From positions 28,458 to 78,131 of the forward strand of contig WTKN01000273.1 of the NCBI GenBank assembly GCA_011524395.1: 49,674 nucleotides of DNA, written 5' to 3'. Below, piece by piece: positions 42,102 through 49,674 of the stretch (positions are counted from its first letter, which is position 1; every line of letters begins with the position of its first letter). The DNA comes from Moorena sp. SS36440bin_2. Lineage in GTDB: Bacteria; Cyanobacteriota; Cyanobacteriia; Cyanobacteriales; Coleofasciculaceae. The position numbers and the translations under genes are program-made. Below the pieces are notes generated by a model that was not told where the DNA came from, did not search any database, and saw only the letters and a list, made by a program, of their open reading frames with translations.

Positions 42102-44999
42102 ATGGACGAGATTATCAGACTACTTATCGTAGAGGATGATCAAGTTAACTGCAAAGCCATAATTAAAGCTCTTAACAGAGGGGGTATACCTTTAAAAATA
42201 GCTGTTGCAGTTGACAGCAAAAGCGCCTTGTCGATCATCGCATCACGCTGCGCCAACTCTACCCTTACCCAACCGAGTTTGGACTGCATTCTATTGGACT
42301 ATAACTTACCGGATGGGGACGGATTGACTCTGGTTAAACAAATCCGTGATGCTGGCATTGAAGTGCCTGTTATTGTGTTGAGTAACCAGGGGAACGATCA
42401 AATTAACGAGCAAATTGGGGTTGAGCTGATCAAATCTGGAGCATCGGACTATCTGAGCAAAAGCCAAATCTCACCCGAAAAGCTTTTACGTAGTATCTCT
42501 AATGCGGTTCGCCTCTACCGCGCAGAAAGGGAAGCGCTGATAGCTCATCAGCGGCTGAAAGAAAGCGAAGAACGCTACCGCTTGGTGCTAGAAGGTTCCA
42601 ATGACGGAATCTGGGACTGGAACCTGATCACTAAACAACTGTATTGTAATGACCGCTTCTATGAAATTACTGGCTTGTCGGCTGAACAGATAGGGAAGTA
42701 CCACCATAACTTTTCTCCTGATCTCTTATTTAAGTTACTAAATTCCTCAGATCTACTCAAAGTTACTAAGGCGGTGGCTAGTTACCAACAAGATTATCTT
42801 GAACTGGATGTAGAATTTCACCTACCCTGTGCTTTTGGAGAAGATCGCTACTGTACTGCTCGTGGCAAAGCCCAGTTGAATGATCAAGGAGTACCATTCC
42901 GGATGTCTGGTGTAATTACTGATATTACTCAGCAGAAGCGAGCAGAAGAATCCCAGCGATTTCTGGCGGAGGCTTCTGCTGTACTTTCAGCTTCCCTCGA
43001 TTACCAGACTACATTGGACAATCTAGTGCAGCTGGTAATCCCTCGCTTTGCTGATTGGTGTGCCATTGATGTAGTATCGCCAGTTGATAGCTATGATACT
43101 CCTGAGTCTTACCAGCGTCTTGCGGTTGCCCATGTTAACCCAGAGCAAGAGGAGTTGATTTGGAAACTGCACCGTTGCTACCCTCCCCAGGGGGATGAAG
43201 AGTATGGCAATGGCAAGGTTTTACGTACAGGTTGTACGGATACCTGTTTTGAGGTTTCTGATCAATTCCTAAGTGCTGCTGCTGAGGAGCCTGACCATCT
43301 CAGGATGTTAAAGGCATTGAACATTAAGTCTTACATTTGTGTACCTTTACGAATGGGTTCACAAATCTTGGGCTCAATTTGGTTTGTCAGGAGTGACTCA
43401 GGTCGCCGCTACAATGAGATCGATGTGAAGTTGGCTGAGGATTTAGCTAGTCGCGCTGCCCTAGCCACTGAAAATGCGCGGTTATACCGAGAGGCAAACC
43501 AGGCAAGTGATGATCTCAGGCAGGTAATTACGATTCTCAATGAACAGCAACAGCAATTGAGAACCCTACACCAGTTGACTAATCTCCTCAATCAACGGCT
43601 GACTAACCTTCCAAATCTGTTGCAAGAGATCGTATCGGAGGTAGTTAAAGCAATTGCTGGGGTTGAATTTTGTTTCATCATTCTGAATAATTCTCTCGGT
43701 AACCCTGAAGTCTTGAGGGTTACTGAGGGAATTCATACACAAAAGTTCCACTGGCAAGACATCTTGCCCCTTGAGCAAGGGTTACTATCTCAAGTCTTTT
43801 TAACTGGCAAATCTCAGTTAATTCATCCCAAGGGTTGGGATTGGCGGCATCGGGAAGAGGAAGTACCTACAGCTATTTACGCTGTGGCGATTGAGTCTGT
43901 GCAAGCAGGACGCTTGGGAGTACTAGCTATTGGCAATTGGGAAGACCCAGAGGCATTAGACCAATCAGGTCGGAATCTGCTAGGAGCAGTGGGTGAACAA
44001 GCTGCGATCGCCATTGATAATGCTCGCATGATTAATGAACAAGCTGCGATCGCAATTGATAATGCTCAAATGATTAAAGCCTTAGAGGAGCAAGAAGCAC
44101 GTTTAGAGTTTCAGAACACTATGCTGGCTCGCCAGAATCGGGAACTGGAAAGGAGAGATGCATCACTCAAGCTACAGAACCTGCAATTGTTAGAAGCAGC
44201 ACGATTGAAATCCCAGTTTGTTTCTACGATATCCCATGAGTTACGAACTCCCATGAATGCCATTATTGGCTTTTCTCAGCTGCTATTGCGTCAGCGTCAG
44301 GGATCCTTGACCCACCAACAAGCAGATATAATCGAGCGCATTGTGAATAATGCTCAACATCTACTGACTCTGATCAAGGATATGATTGACCTGTCCAAAA
44401 TTGAGGCAGTTTGTCTGGAGTTAACTTTGGAAAGTTTGCATTTGGACAGGTTGATCAAAGAAACCATCAATGAATTCCGTTGCCTAGCCGATCAGAAGGA
44501 TTTAGGGTTATATATCCAAACCAATTTACAAAATCCCATGGTAATCAATGATAGTCTCCGCCTGCGGCAGATTTTGGCCAATCTGGTTTCCAATGCCATT
44601 AAGTTTACCGAAATTGGCAGGATAGAGGTGGTAGTCAAGGAAATTTCCACCGACTGGCTGATGCTCACTGTTACGGATACAGGAATTGGAATTGCCCAGG
44701 ATAACTTAGAGCATATTTTCGAGGAGTTCCAACAAATTGATCAAACCACAACTCGCAAGTACTCGGGTACCGGCTTAGGACTGGCCATTACAGAATCTTT
44801 AGTCAAGTTGATGCAAGGAACGATTACGGTAGAGAGTAAGCTGGGTAAGGGGTCTACCTTCCATGTCAAGTTTCCTAGACGAGTAAAAGTTTCTACTCCC
44901 GATTGTCATGATTGCGATGTACCAAAATCTCAAACCCTAGGTTGTTCGTTTCTGCCCCAGACTCTTCAAGGATTTCGTACTGGAAGGGTAATTTATTAG
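42102..44999 (+). CDS. Hybrid histidine kinase: REC-PAS-GAF-GAF-HisKA-HATPase
   Basis: A 965-residue cytosolic sensor kinase. The order is N-terminal receiver (Asp66 in ILLDYNLPDGDG), PAS domain (about 150-275, SNDGIWDWN), two GAF domains (about 300-465 and 495-650), a HisKA phosphoacceptor (His712 in STISHELRTPMNAIIGFS) and an HATPase_c (Asn box LVSNAIKFTE, G1 DTGIGI, G2 GTGLGLAI). The receiver sits in front of the kinase rather than behind, as in many cyanobacterial enzymes that take input from another kinase. Near 44000 a 12-residue piece (QAAIAIDNAxMI) is tandemly duplicated. GAF domains could bind small molecules, but bilin-binding Cys motifs are not seen. Confidence 0.93.
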   Translation: MDEIIRLLIVEDDQVNCKAIIKALNRGGIPLKIAVAVDSKSALSIIASRCANSTLTQPSLDCILLDYNLPDGDGLTLVKQIRDAGIEVPVIVLSNQGNDQINEQIGVELIKSGASDYLSKSQISPEKLLRSISNAVRLYRAEREALIAHQRLKESEERYRLVLEGSNDGIWDWNLITKQLYCNDRFYEITGLSAEQIGKYHHNFSPDLLFKLLNSSDLLKVTKAVASYQQDYLELDVEFHLPCAFGEDRYCTARGKAQLNDQGVPFRMSGVITDITQQKRAEESQRFLAEASAVLSASLDYQTTLDNLVQLVIPRFADWCAIDVVSPVDSYDTPESYQRLAVAHVNPEQEELIWKLHRCYPPQGDEEYGNGKVLRTGCTDTCFEVSDQFLSAAAEEPDHLRMLKALNIKSYICVPLRMGSQILGSIWFVRSDSGRRYNEIDVKLAEDLASRAALATENARLYREANQASDDLRQVITILNEQQQQLRTLHQLTNLLNQRLTNLPNLLQEIVSEVVKAIAGVEFCFIILNNSLGNPEVLRVTEGIHTQKFHWQDILPLEQGLLSQVFLTGKSQLIHPKGWDWRHREEEVPTAIYAVAIESVQAGRLGVLAIGNWEDPEALDQSGRNLLGAVGEQAAIAIDNARMINEQAAIAIDNAQMIKALEEQEARLEFQNTMLARQNRELERRDASLKLQNLQLLEAARLKSQFVSTISHELRTPMNAIIGFSQLLLRQRQGSLTHQQADIIERIVNNAQHLLTLIKDMIDLSKIEAVCLELTLESLHLDRLIKETINEFRCLADQKDLGLYIQTNLQNPMVINDSLRLRQILANLVSNAIKFTEIGRIEVVVKEISTDWLMLTVTDTGIGIAQDNLEHIFEEFQQIDQTTTRKYSGTGLGLAITESLVKLMQGTITVESKLGKGSTFHVKFPRRVKVSTPDCHDCDVPKSQTLGCSFLPQTLQGFRTGRVIY

Positions 45000-45014
45000 C
45001 TTTCAGGAAAATCA

Positions 45015-45650
45015 TCAGCGACTCAACCAAGCGATCGCTTCTCGAATCCAATCTTCCGCATTCTTACTTTTAGCTACCTGAGGATCCTCACTTATAGCAT
45101 GGAGTGCTTGAGCGATTTCATCATTTTCATATCCCAAAGCTAACAGGGTCATCTCCACATCTTCCTGAATTCCTGGTGAGAGTCCATTAGCAGATAGTGG
45201 GGACTCTACCTCCGATACCTTATGCCATTGAGCCAACTTTGTTTTCAGTTCTAGAGCAATGCGTTCAGCGGTTTTGCTACCCACACCAGGGGTTTTGGAT
45301 AAGGCACGAATATTACCTGTGACAATCGCTTGGACTAAATTTGGCAATCCCAAGGTGTCCAGTAGTGCGATCGCTAATTGAGCACCAATACCGTTGACAC
45401 TAACTAACTGACGAAACAAATCCCGCTCAGCGGCTGAAGCAAAACCGTATAGCACCTGTTGCTCCTCCCGGATTTGCAAATGGGTGAAGATTTGCACGGT
45501 TTTTTCCGATAAAGCTACGGGCAACTCCTGGGACAAACGGCGAGTGATTTGTATTTCATACCCAATGTAGTTGACATCTAGAATCAGAGTTACGCGATTA
45601 CCAGTGCTTTTTTGAATGCTAGCTACTGTCCCCTTGAGATAGCTGATCAT
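45015..45650 (-). CDS. ruvA: Holliday junction DNA helicase subunit RuvA
   Basis: A 211-residue protein of normal RuvA length. The OB-fold domain begins MISYLKGTVASI, the helix-hairpin-helix elements are in RQLVSVNGIGAQLAIALL and LSKTPGVGSKTAERIALELK, and the C-terminal domain III that contacts RuvB is at the end (TLLALGYENDEIAQAL). It binds and opens four-way junctions for branch migration. It ends 15 bp from the hybrid kinase stop (tail to tail). Upstream are tandem repeats (45654 onward) instead of an evident ruvC partner. Confidence 0.97.
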   Translation of the reverse strand: MISYLKGTVASIQKSTGNRVTLILDVNYIGYEIQITRRLSQELPVALSEKTVQIFTHLQIREEQQVLYGFASAAERDLFRQLVSVNGIGAQLAIALLDTLGLPNLVQAIVTGNIRALSKTPGVGSKTAERIALELKTKLAQWHKVSEVESPLSANGLSPGIQEDVEMTLLALGYENDEIAQALHAISEDPQVAKSKNAEDWIREAIAWLSR

Positions 45651-45653
45651 TAG

Positions 45654-46160
45654 TTGAAGGTTTAAGGTTCGTTTAAGGTTGAATGTTTATGGTTGGTTTA
45701 GAGTTGAAGGTTTAAGGTTGAAAGTTGAACGCGCAGGCGTGGGCGTTCGCGCAGCGTGGCCTACGGCCTTAAGGCCAAGGTTGGTTTAAGGTTGGTTTAG
45801 AGTTGAAGGTTTAAGGTTGGTTTAGAGTTGAATGTTTAAGGTTGTTCGCCTTTGGTGTTCGGTGTAGGGTAGGTTGAACGCGCACGCGTGGCCAAAAGGC
45901 CAAGGTTAGTTGGTTGAACGCCCACGCGTAGCCAAAAGGTCACGCTTGGTTTAAGGTTGTACTCCACCACGAAAATACTTAAGGATAGTTGAGAGCATAA
46001 CCTGCAACCTACCAACCTGCAACTTGTAACTCGATTAATCTGCAACCTACCAACCTGCAACTTGTTAACTCGATTAACCTGCAACTTGTAACTCGATTAA
46101 CCTGCAACCTACCAACCTGCAACTTGTAACTCTAACAACCAGCAACTTGTAACTACTTCT
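45654..46160. repeat. Tandem repeat region upstream of ruvA
   Basis: From 45654, GGTTTAAGGTTGGTTTAGAGTTGAA-like imperfect units alternate with GC-rich modules (GCGTGGCCTACGGCC at 45757-45771; GCGCACGCGTGGCCAAAAGGCC at 45880-45901). From 45998 a different 30-40-bp unit, CCTGCAACCTACCAACCTGCAACTTGTAACTCGATTAA, runs about four times. No gene is credible in this 520-bp block, and it probably contains the promoters of ruvA and spp. Confidence 0.8.
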
Positions 46161-46176
46161 TAAGTATTGGCGATCA

Positions 46177-46932
46177 TTACTGACTCAAAAAGCTAAAATA
46201 ACTTAAGCCTTCTAGTATACCACCTGCACAGTTAGCTAAGGCGAGGTAATGGTAATCGGCTGAGTTGTTTTCGTACCACTGGCGAAGTTCTGGTCGGGCG
46301 TTACCCACTATAATTCCTCGGGAAAAGCCAACGCTAAATAAGGCAATGTCATTTCCTGAATCGCCACAAACCACTGTCCGTTCCGACTCAATTCCCCACT
46401 GTTGCCGTAAAAACTCTACTGCTAGACCTTTATCACTATTGCTGGGTAGAATGTCTAAGTCTTTCCCACCACTATAGATCAACTTGAAATTAACACCCCT
46501 TCCTTGAAGCTGAGATTCGAGTTGAGGTAGCACCTTCAAAGCTGCTTCTTCGGTCAGGTGATAGCTGACTTTAAAGGGACGTTGTTCTGATTCTACTTGG
46601 GGAATTAAGTCAGGATACTGGGCAGCGGTTTCCACAATCATGTCCCGATCCCATCCTTCAGATAACTTGGAAGACCAGTCTGGATTGGGCGTATCTTGGC
46701 CATCATTATCATAAATTTCTGTACCCACAGAGGTGATCAGAGCATCTGGATCAAGAAGTGGCTTCTCGGCTTTCAGCTCGTGGTAGGAACTATGGGATCG
46801 CCCTGTAGCATAAACGATTCTTGTACCATGTTCTTGGCGATGCTGACTTAGTAGAGGGTTCAGTTTAAGCAGAGCCTGATCATCCCCTACTAGAGTATTG
46901 TCAAGGTCAGTTACAAACAGAAATTTAGTCAC
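46177..46932 (-). CDS. spp: Sucrose-phosphate phosphatase
   Basis: A 251-residue HAD-family phosphatase of the C2B class: motif I LFVTDLDNTLVGDD (Asp9, Asp11), motif II YATGRSHSSY, and motif IV VVCGDSGNDIALF. The cap region matches cyanobacterial and plant sucrose-phosphate phosphatases (GTRIVYATGRSHSSY, PFKVSYHLTEE). It removes the phosphate from sucrose-6-phosphate, the last step in sucrose synthesis used for osmotic balance. The sucrose-phosphate synthase gene is not in the window. The stand-alone gene follows the tandem repeat block. Confidence 0.93.
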   Translation of the reverse strand: MTKFLFVTDLDNTLVGDDQALLKLNPLLSQHRQEHGTRIVYATGRSHSSYHELKAEKPLLDPDALITSVGTEIYDNDGQDTPNPDWSSKLSEGWDRDMIVETAAQYPDLIPQVESEQRPFKVSYHLTEEAALKVLPQLESQLQGRGVNFKLIYSGGKDLDILPSNSDKGLAVEFLRQQWGIESERTVVCGDSGNDIALFSVGFSRGIIVGNARPELRQWYENNSADYHYLALANCAGGILEGLSYFSFLSQ

Positions 46933-47088
46933 GATCCGATTAGGGTTGGTAATCTCGCCAAATGCTTAGAGTTTGGCTATTGCCTTATTGTCCTACATAG
47001 TTGGCTGTAAGTGAAAAATGCGCTTTAGCTACAATTGAATTAGGTATCTGGCCTGGTACTAAGCGCAATCCCTATGACCTAGACAGTT

Positions 47089-47964
47089 ATGGCTAATCTC
47101 AAGCAACGCCGCCCTCAAAATATCACTGGTGACTTTTACGTGGATAGCAGCTGTATTGATTGTGATGCCTGCCGTTGGATTACTCCGGAAGTGTTCCATC
47201 GTGCTGATCAGCAGTCTGCCGTTTATCATCAACCTGCTAATGAGACAGAACGCTTGAGAGCTCTTCAAGCCCTATTATCTTGTCCCACCTCTTCTATTGG
47301 TACTGTTGATAAACCTAAAGACATTAAAGACGTTCAGCAGAGTTTCCCGATACCAGTGGCAGAGAATGTCTACCATTGCGGCTACCATTCAGAAAACTCC
47401 TACGGTGCGGCTAGCTACCTGATCAAACGCCCCCAAGGCAATATTTTAATCGATTCTCCCCGCTTTACACCACCACTGGTCAAACGTCTAGAGGCAATGG
47501 GTGGGATTCGTTACATGTACCTGACCCATCAGGATGATGTGGCAGATCATCACAAATACAGACAGCATTTCCAGTGCGATCGCATTTTGCATAGAGATGA
47601 CATTACCACTGATACCCGTGATGTGGAAATTCCGCTCACTGGTTCTGAGCCTTATCTGTTAGACAAAGACCTGTTGATTATCCCAGTTCCTGGTCACACC
47701 AAAGGTCACACTGTTCTACTGTACAAGCACAAATTTCTTTTCAGCGGTGACCATCTTGCTTGGTCTGATCAACTTCAGCAACTGATTGCCTTTCGTCGCT
47801 ATTGCTTCTACTCCTGGAAGGAATTAATCAAGTCAATGGATAGGTTAAGCAACTACTCCTTCGAGTGGGTATTACCAGGACATGGACGCCGGTATCATAC
47901 TGATCTCAAGACTATGCAAGATCAGCTGAACCAGTGTCTTGTCTGGATGAAGCATCAAGGATGA
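47089..47964 (+). CDS. Ferredoxin-domain/metallo-beta-lactamase-fold fusion protein
   Basis: A 291-residue two-domain protein. The first 75 residues have a ferredoxin-like region with a compact CIDCDACRW motif and a later Cys (LLSCPTS), as in single-cluster 4Fe-4S ferredoxins. From residue 90 a metallo-beta-lactamase fold follows with the metal motif LTHQDDVADHHKY, where the standard HxHxDH shows Asp in place of the second His, then VPGHTKGHTVLLY, FSGDHLAW and LPGHGRRYH. It should be a metal hydrolase linked to redox control; the substrate is unknown. The family is widespread in cyanobacteria and plants. Confidence 0.85.
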   Translation: MANLKQRRPQNITGDFYVDSSCIDCDACRWITPEVFHRADQQSAVYHQPANETERLRALQALLSCPTSSIGTVDKPKDIKDVQQSFPIPVAENVYHCGYHSENSYGAASYLIKRPQGNILIDSPRFTPPLVKRLEAMGGIRYMYLTHQDDVADHHKYRQHFQCDRILHRDDITTDTRDVEIPLTGSEPYLLDKDLLIIPVPGHTKGHTVLLYKHKFLFSGDHLAWSDQLQQLIAFRRYCFYSWKELIKSMDRLSNYSFEWVLPGHGRRYHTDLKTMQDQLNQCLVWMKHQG

Positions 47965-48197
47965 AGCATCAAGGAGCAAATTAAGTCACCACTTAAAATC
48001 TTCCCCCTCATCCCTTTGATGCCCCTACTTTGGGAAAACATACCCAACTCTTGGGTTGATCCCTGATTACGATCACATTTCAGCCCAGCAATTAAACCCC
48101 TAAAAATAGGTATAAATCGGTATTTAATATCATAAAATCGACATTGACATTTTGCTAGCGCTAGAGTATAATTAAAGTAATTGACTCAGATTTGACG
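47965..48197. other. Upstream region of tnpB
   Basis: These 233 bp separate the metallo-hydrolase gene from tnpB. The left end of the insertion element should lie here, but I cannot fix it: no clear terminal hairpin is seen apart from the short CCTAAAAATAGG repeat near 48101. The consensus promoter at 48144-48172 is listed separately. Confidence 0.3.
48144..48172 (+). promoter_or_regulatory. Consensus sigma-70 promoter with palindromic spacer for tnpB
   Basis: TTGACA (48144-48149), a 17-bp spacer and TATAAT (48167-48172) match the full consensus at both boxes. The spacer contains the palindrome CTAGCGCTAG (48155-48164), suggesting an operator. The tnpB ATG lies 26 bp beyond the -10 box, so the untranslated leader is short and no Shine-Dalgarno is evident. 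Confidence 0.75.
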
Positions 48198-49674
48198 ATG
48201 CCCAAAAAAGTAGGAGTGACCAAGAAAATATCAACCCAGATTGTTCCTGTAGTGGGGATGACTGAGTCGGTTGAACTTGAGTTGTTGTCCACGATGAAGA
48301 AATTGGGCATCGTCAGGTCTGAATCCTACAATAAGCTAGGCAGTATCAGTCATTGGGGACTTGATTGGAAAAAAGCTTACCCAGAAGTTAGGAGTTTTAG
48401 GACTCCTGAATCCTTAGGACTACCTTCTAAATTAATGGAATGGGCTGTCAGCGATGTAGCTAAGGCCATTACAGCGAGCCAAGCGGCCTGTACTGAGGCG
48501 GTAGTCAAAAAGATTTACAAAAGGTTTCCCGGGAAAGAAAACCAAAAGACCAGAAAAGAACTTTGTAAACAGCTTAAGACCTTAGCCTTCCTGGACAGTC
48601 CACTCCTTCACCGACTGATCAGAAAAGAGTTTCAGCGGGGACATTCTTGGGTCAAAAATCAGATAATTTATCAACAGGGAGGATATAAATGCAAAAGGCT
48701 CTCCCGCAATACCTATCAATTGGAGTTAGCTGGTTTAAAAAGAGGAAAAAGGAACAAAATAGTTGTTAGATCTAATCGGAAAATCAAAGGCCAGATTAGA
48801 CTGATATACAATCAAATTCTCAAAAAAATTGAGATTCATTTCCTAGTAGACTATGGGACTGTAGAGATTCCTCCCGACCGCCGAGCCATTGGGGTAGACA
48901 AGGGATATACTGAAGCTTTCTATGACTCAGACGGTCAGGCTCACGGAAAAGAACTAGGAAAAGTAACCACTAAAAAATCTGTTCGCGTAGCGTGGCCTTT
49001 TGGCCATCGTATATGTGCAAAGAACCGGAACAGGGGCAAGCTTTGGGCGCTCCATAGAAAACTAGAAAAATTAGACCCAGCTAAGTCGGCTCGAATATTA
49101 AAAAATAACCTAACCAGAAAAACAGAAAATCGCCGTTACAGAAAAAATCAATCAGAACTAACGGCAATTATAGGAGCAGCCTCTAAGTCTCTTTTTAAGG
49201 GAGAATCTTTAAAGGTATTTGCTGAGGACTTAACACAACCAATCAGAAACAAGCGCCAGTCTTTGGCTGTGTCCCGCAAGCTTAATAGTTGGATGAAGGG
49301 AGTTATGCGGGACTCTTTGCAGAAATGGGCTGATTGGACTGGCTCAGTTGTCACAGAAGTTCAGCCTAGTTACACGTCGCAAGTTGACTCCAGGAATGGA
49401 ACCCTTCTCGGGAAAAGGACTGGGGACAATTTTACCGGATTTGATGGGGTCGTGTTACAGGCTGACTGCAATGCTGCCAAGAACATCCTTGCTCGCGGTA
49501 CGGATCAGGAAATACCTCGGTATATGAACAAAACCGAGGTGCAGGCAGTATTGCTGCGTCGTACCGCGCGTTTCTTAAAAGGGATGGGGCTTAGTCTGCT
49601 TGATGCAGTTGAGCTTGGATGGATTAAACTAAGCCGTAGAGTCGCCTCTACGACTCGTCTCCAAAACCGGACGT
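48198..49674 (+). CDS. tnpB: TnpB-family RNA-guided nuclease homologue, zinc-ribbon lost (3' end outside window)
   Basis: The frame is open from ATG 48198 to the window edge, 492 codons without stop. It has the TnpB/Cas12 RuvC layout: Asp234 in AIGVDKGYTEAF, Glu343 in KVFAEDLTQP and Asp423 in VLQADCNAAKNIL. Usual TnpB has a zinc ribbon with two CxxC pairs between the last two; here the region is YTSQVDSRNGTLLGKRTGD (392 onward) without cysteines. A GC-rich repeat (48981-49005) is in frame near residue 262. Upstream there is no tnpA, as in stand-alone IS1341/IS891 types. It could be an active guide-dependent nuclease or a domesticated relative. The promoter is the consensus at 48144-48172. Confidence 0.88.
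   Translation, partial: MPKKVGVTKKISTQIVPVVGMTESVELELLSTMKKLGIVRSESYNKLGSISHWGLDWKKAYPEVRSFRTPESLGLPSKLMEWAVSDVAKAITASQAACTEAVVKKIYKRFPGKENQKTRKELCKQLKTLAFLDSPLLHRLIRKEFQRGHSWVKNQIIYQQGGYKCKRLSRNTYQLELAGLKRGKRNKIVVRSNRKIKGQIRLIYNQILKKIEIHFLVDYGTVEIPPDRRAIGVDKGYTEAFYDSDGQAHGKELGKVTTKKSVRVAWPFGHRICAKNRNRGKLWALHRKLEKLDPAKSARILKNNLTRKTENRRYRKNQSELTAIIGAASKSLFKGESLKVFAEDLTQPIRNKRQSLAVSRKLNSWMKGVMRDSLQKWADWTGSVVTEVQPSYTSQVDSRNGTLLGKRTGDNFTGFDGVVLQADCNAAKNILARGTDQEIPRYMNKTEVQAVLLRRTARFLKGMGLSLLDAVELGWIKLSRRVASTTRLQNRT
48979..49005. repeat. GC-rich repeat module embedded in tnpB
   Basis: TTCGCGTAGCGTGGCCTTTTGGCC at 48982-49005 equals the intergenic module near 34662-34685 almost base for base. In the tnpB frame it encodes VRVAWPFG, just where a TnpB arginine-rich linker would be expected, so an insertion that kept the frame is likely. 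Confidence 0.75.
49635..49656 (+). ncRNA. Possible guide-RNA (omega RNA) stem at the tnpB 3' end
   Basis: CGTAGAG (49635-49641) and CTCTACG (49646-49652) form a hairpin with loop TCGC; alternatively GAGTCG (49640-49645) pairs with CGACTC (49651-49656). In IS605-type elements the guide RNA overlaps the 3' end of tnpB, and this structured end fits, but the element's right end is outside the window, so the call is tentative. Confidence 0.35.

Noticed and set aside
45998-46160. CRISPR-like tandem array near ruvA
   Set aside because: The units directly abut and are themselves imperfect, without unique spacers of even length, so this is a simple tandem repeat.

Overview
The window is a piece of a cyanobacterial chromosome. 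The evidence is psbM (34883-34996), a cyanobacterial-type rpoZ, a sucrose-phosphate phosphatase, an orthocaspase-like protein, DUF29 and DUF1818 family proteins, and frequent GCGATCGC (HIP1) octamers. The intergenic DNA is unusually rich in repeats: heptamer tandem repeats, GC-rich 'GCGTAGCGTGGCC' modules, and GATGCAG...CTGCATC hairpins. This texture recalls large filamentous genomes such as Moorena/Lyngbya. That assignment is an inference from texture, not from a search.

Region 1 (1-2700) holds the end of a protein built from 8-residue repeats, a TetR regulator with two palindromic operators facing a membrane protein, and a second membrane protein. Region 2 (2716-13772) is a phosphonate island. 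On the minus strand, PEP mutase fused to a nucleotidyltransferase, phosphonopyruvate decarboxylase and 2-aminoethylphosphonate (AEP) transaminase form a compact operon that makes AEP from PEP. Downstream lie a HAD hydrolase, a glycerol-1-phosphate-dehydrogenase-like protein, a CDP-alcohol phosphotransferase, two intact methyltransferases, one truncated methyltransferase and a LicC-like cytidylyltransferase. Upstream is a TPR-LicD gene broken by one in-frame stop. Together they suggest AEP that is methylated, activated with CMP and attached to a lipid, and formerly also to a glycan.

Region 3 (13862-30552) is mostly housekeeping and envelope biology: HtrA protease, a CsoR/InrS-like metal sensor, Hsp33, a 762-residue helical-repeat membrane protein, a voltage-sensor/RCK ion channel with a non-standard pore sequence, DUF29, a PIN-domain protein, tRNA-Pro, rpoZ, an SGNH hydrolase, a pentapeptide-repeat protein, an LCP family protein and a mannose-1-phosphate guanylyltransferase. 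A likely IS200/IS605 remnant lies at 21.5-21.8 kb.

Region 4 (30553-47964) contains a repeat-rich gap, a TolC-type channel, a [2Fe-2S] ferredoxin, psbM, a tandem UspA protein, rpmF, a caspase-fold protein that has lost both catalytic residues, a NarL-type response regulator, a large hybrid histidine kinase, ruvA, spp and a ferredoxin/metallo-beta-lactamase fusion. Region 5 (48144 to the edge) is a TnpB-family gene with a consensus promoter. It lacks the usual zinc-ribbon cysteines and is still open at the window end. Short GC-rich or palindromic repeats lie in frame inside three genes (tolC, the pseudo-caspase and tnpB).
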